The position numbers were made by a program, and so were the translations under genes. A stretch of DNA of 25,464 nucleotides from a virus. Of the stretch, positions 24,957-25,464 are shown in pieces. The stretch is taken from the IMG/VR virus record IMGVR_UViG_3300042691_000479, positions 1-25,464 of that record; one strand, 5' to 3'. The notes under the pieces were generated by a model. It saw only the letters and a list, made by a program, of their open reading frames with translations. It was not told where the DNA came from and made no database searches. Position 1 is the stretch's first letter; each line of letters starts with the position of its first letter.

Positions 24957-25464
24957 GATACTGCAACCCTAACTTGGCCATCGCGATAAGCGTCAGCACG
25001 TTGTTTACCATCACCCAAGTTCTTCAGCAAAGCCATGGCTTGCACGTAACGATCTTGAGCTACTTTCATCATATCGGCCTCTTGACGCATATAAACAAAT
25101 GCTTCACAGATTGTCCCATATAACAGCGCAGAATCAAAGTTATCTCCCAGCCAAGTTGTACTTGCGGTAACAATTGACTCGGGGTAGTAGTAGTAATGCA
25201 ACTCAGCCATGTAAGCTAAGTTAGGCGTTGGGCCAACAATAAATGTTAATTCATTTACATCCGCAGACTGGGGGCCAAAGATGCCATAGTGCCTTGGCTC
25301 GCCACGGGTGGCCGTTTGTGGATATGCTTCACGTATGAAGTTCACATCTTTATTTAACAGATACAAAAAGTCACCTTGGAAAATGATGGTTCCAGAGACT
25401 GTGCCTGTGCTTGCTTTAGTCAAATAAACCGTAGTTCCACTAACAGCGCGAACGTACGTGTCAG
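24953..25464 (-). CDS. Head-tail adaptor-like protein (5' end beyond window)
   Basis: The frame stays open to the right edge, so the gene starts outside. An internal TTG at 25423 is unlikely to be the real start. The visible 170 residues include GDFLYLLNKDVNFIREAYP, GEPRHYGIFG, FIVGPTPNLAYMAELHYYYYP, and a helical LYGTICEAFVYMRQEADMMKVAQDRYVQAMALL. This order (GEPR-Y, P-P-Y-L-Y, then a helical LYG..EA..Y..) is what I associate with phage adaptor proteins that join the portal to the tail. It is the first of a run of overlapping virion genes. Confidence 0.8.
   Translation of the reverse strand, partial: DTYVRAVSGTTVYLTKASTGTVSGTIIFQGDFLYLLNKDVNFIREAYPQTATRGEPRHYGIFGPQSADVNELTFIVGPTPNLAYMAELHYYYYPESIVTASTTWLGDNFDSALLYGTICEAFVYMRQEADMMKVAQDRYVQAMALLKNLGDGKQRADAYRDGQVRVAVS

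Overview
The window looks like part of a tailed, probably podovirus-like phage genome, most likely from an aquatic proteobacterial phage. Every supported gene lies on the minus strand, so the transcript runs from the right edge (25464) to the left edge (1). Genes overlap by a few bases or sit at most about a dozen bases apart. There is no gene-free stretch over 300 bases, and I saw no tRNA, integrase, IS element, CRISPR, convincing terminator or promoter. The host assignment (proteobacterium, perhaps Burkholderiales) is inference from the GH108 lysozyme, the GTA-type holin and the base composition.

Region by region, in transcription order: (1) 25464-23226 holds a head-tail adaptor-like protein cut by the right edge, two probable virion proteins of unrecognised role, and a protein built from eight 20-residue repeats. 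(2) 23216-18116 is the host-recognition module: a 777-aa fibre with a C-terminal S74 intramolecular chaperone, a 306-aa fibre-like protein, a 488-aa probable beta-propeller receptor-binding protein, and a small fibre-assembly-like protein. (3) 18126-15415 starts with a cupin and continues as a compact lysis region: a 30-aa membrane peptide, a coiled-coil protein with a C-terminal membrane helix, a 53-aa membrane peptide, a membrane-anchored 203-aa protein, a GH108 lysozyme and a 3-TM GTA-type holin. The 30-aa and 53-aa genes are easily missed. (4) 15405-13226 holds a P22 gp10-like tail hub protein and a small conserved protein. (5) 13224-6470 holds four long, repetitive, Gly/Ala/Pro-rich proteins of the type expected inside the virion and ejected with the DNA. 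(6) 6460 to beyond the left edge is one giant gene (at least 2,153 codons). It has an Ala/Gly-rich helical N-terminal region, Pro/Glu linkers, an HExxH zincin-type domain and an N6-adenine methyltransferase domain.

Together the genes describe tail completion, adsorption, lysis, and delivery of DNA with a cargo of large proteins. The most interesting element is the giant multidomain protein at the end of the ejection block. Its layout recalls the large polyvalent proteins of phages and plasmids and the virion-borne P1 DarB antirestriction protein, and it suggests a protein injected to protect or prepare the incoming genome.
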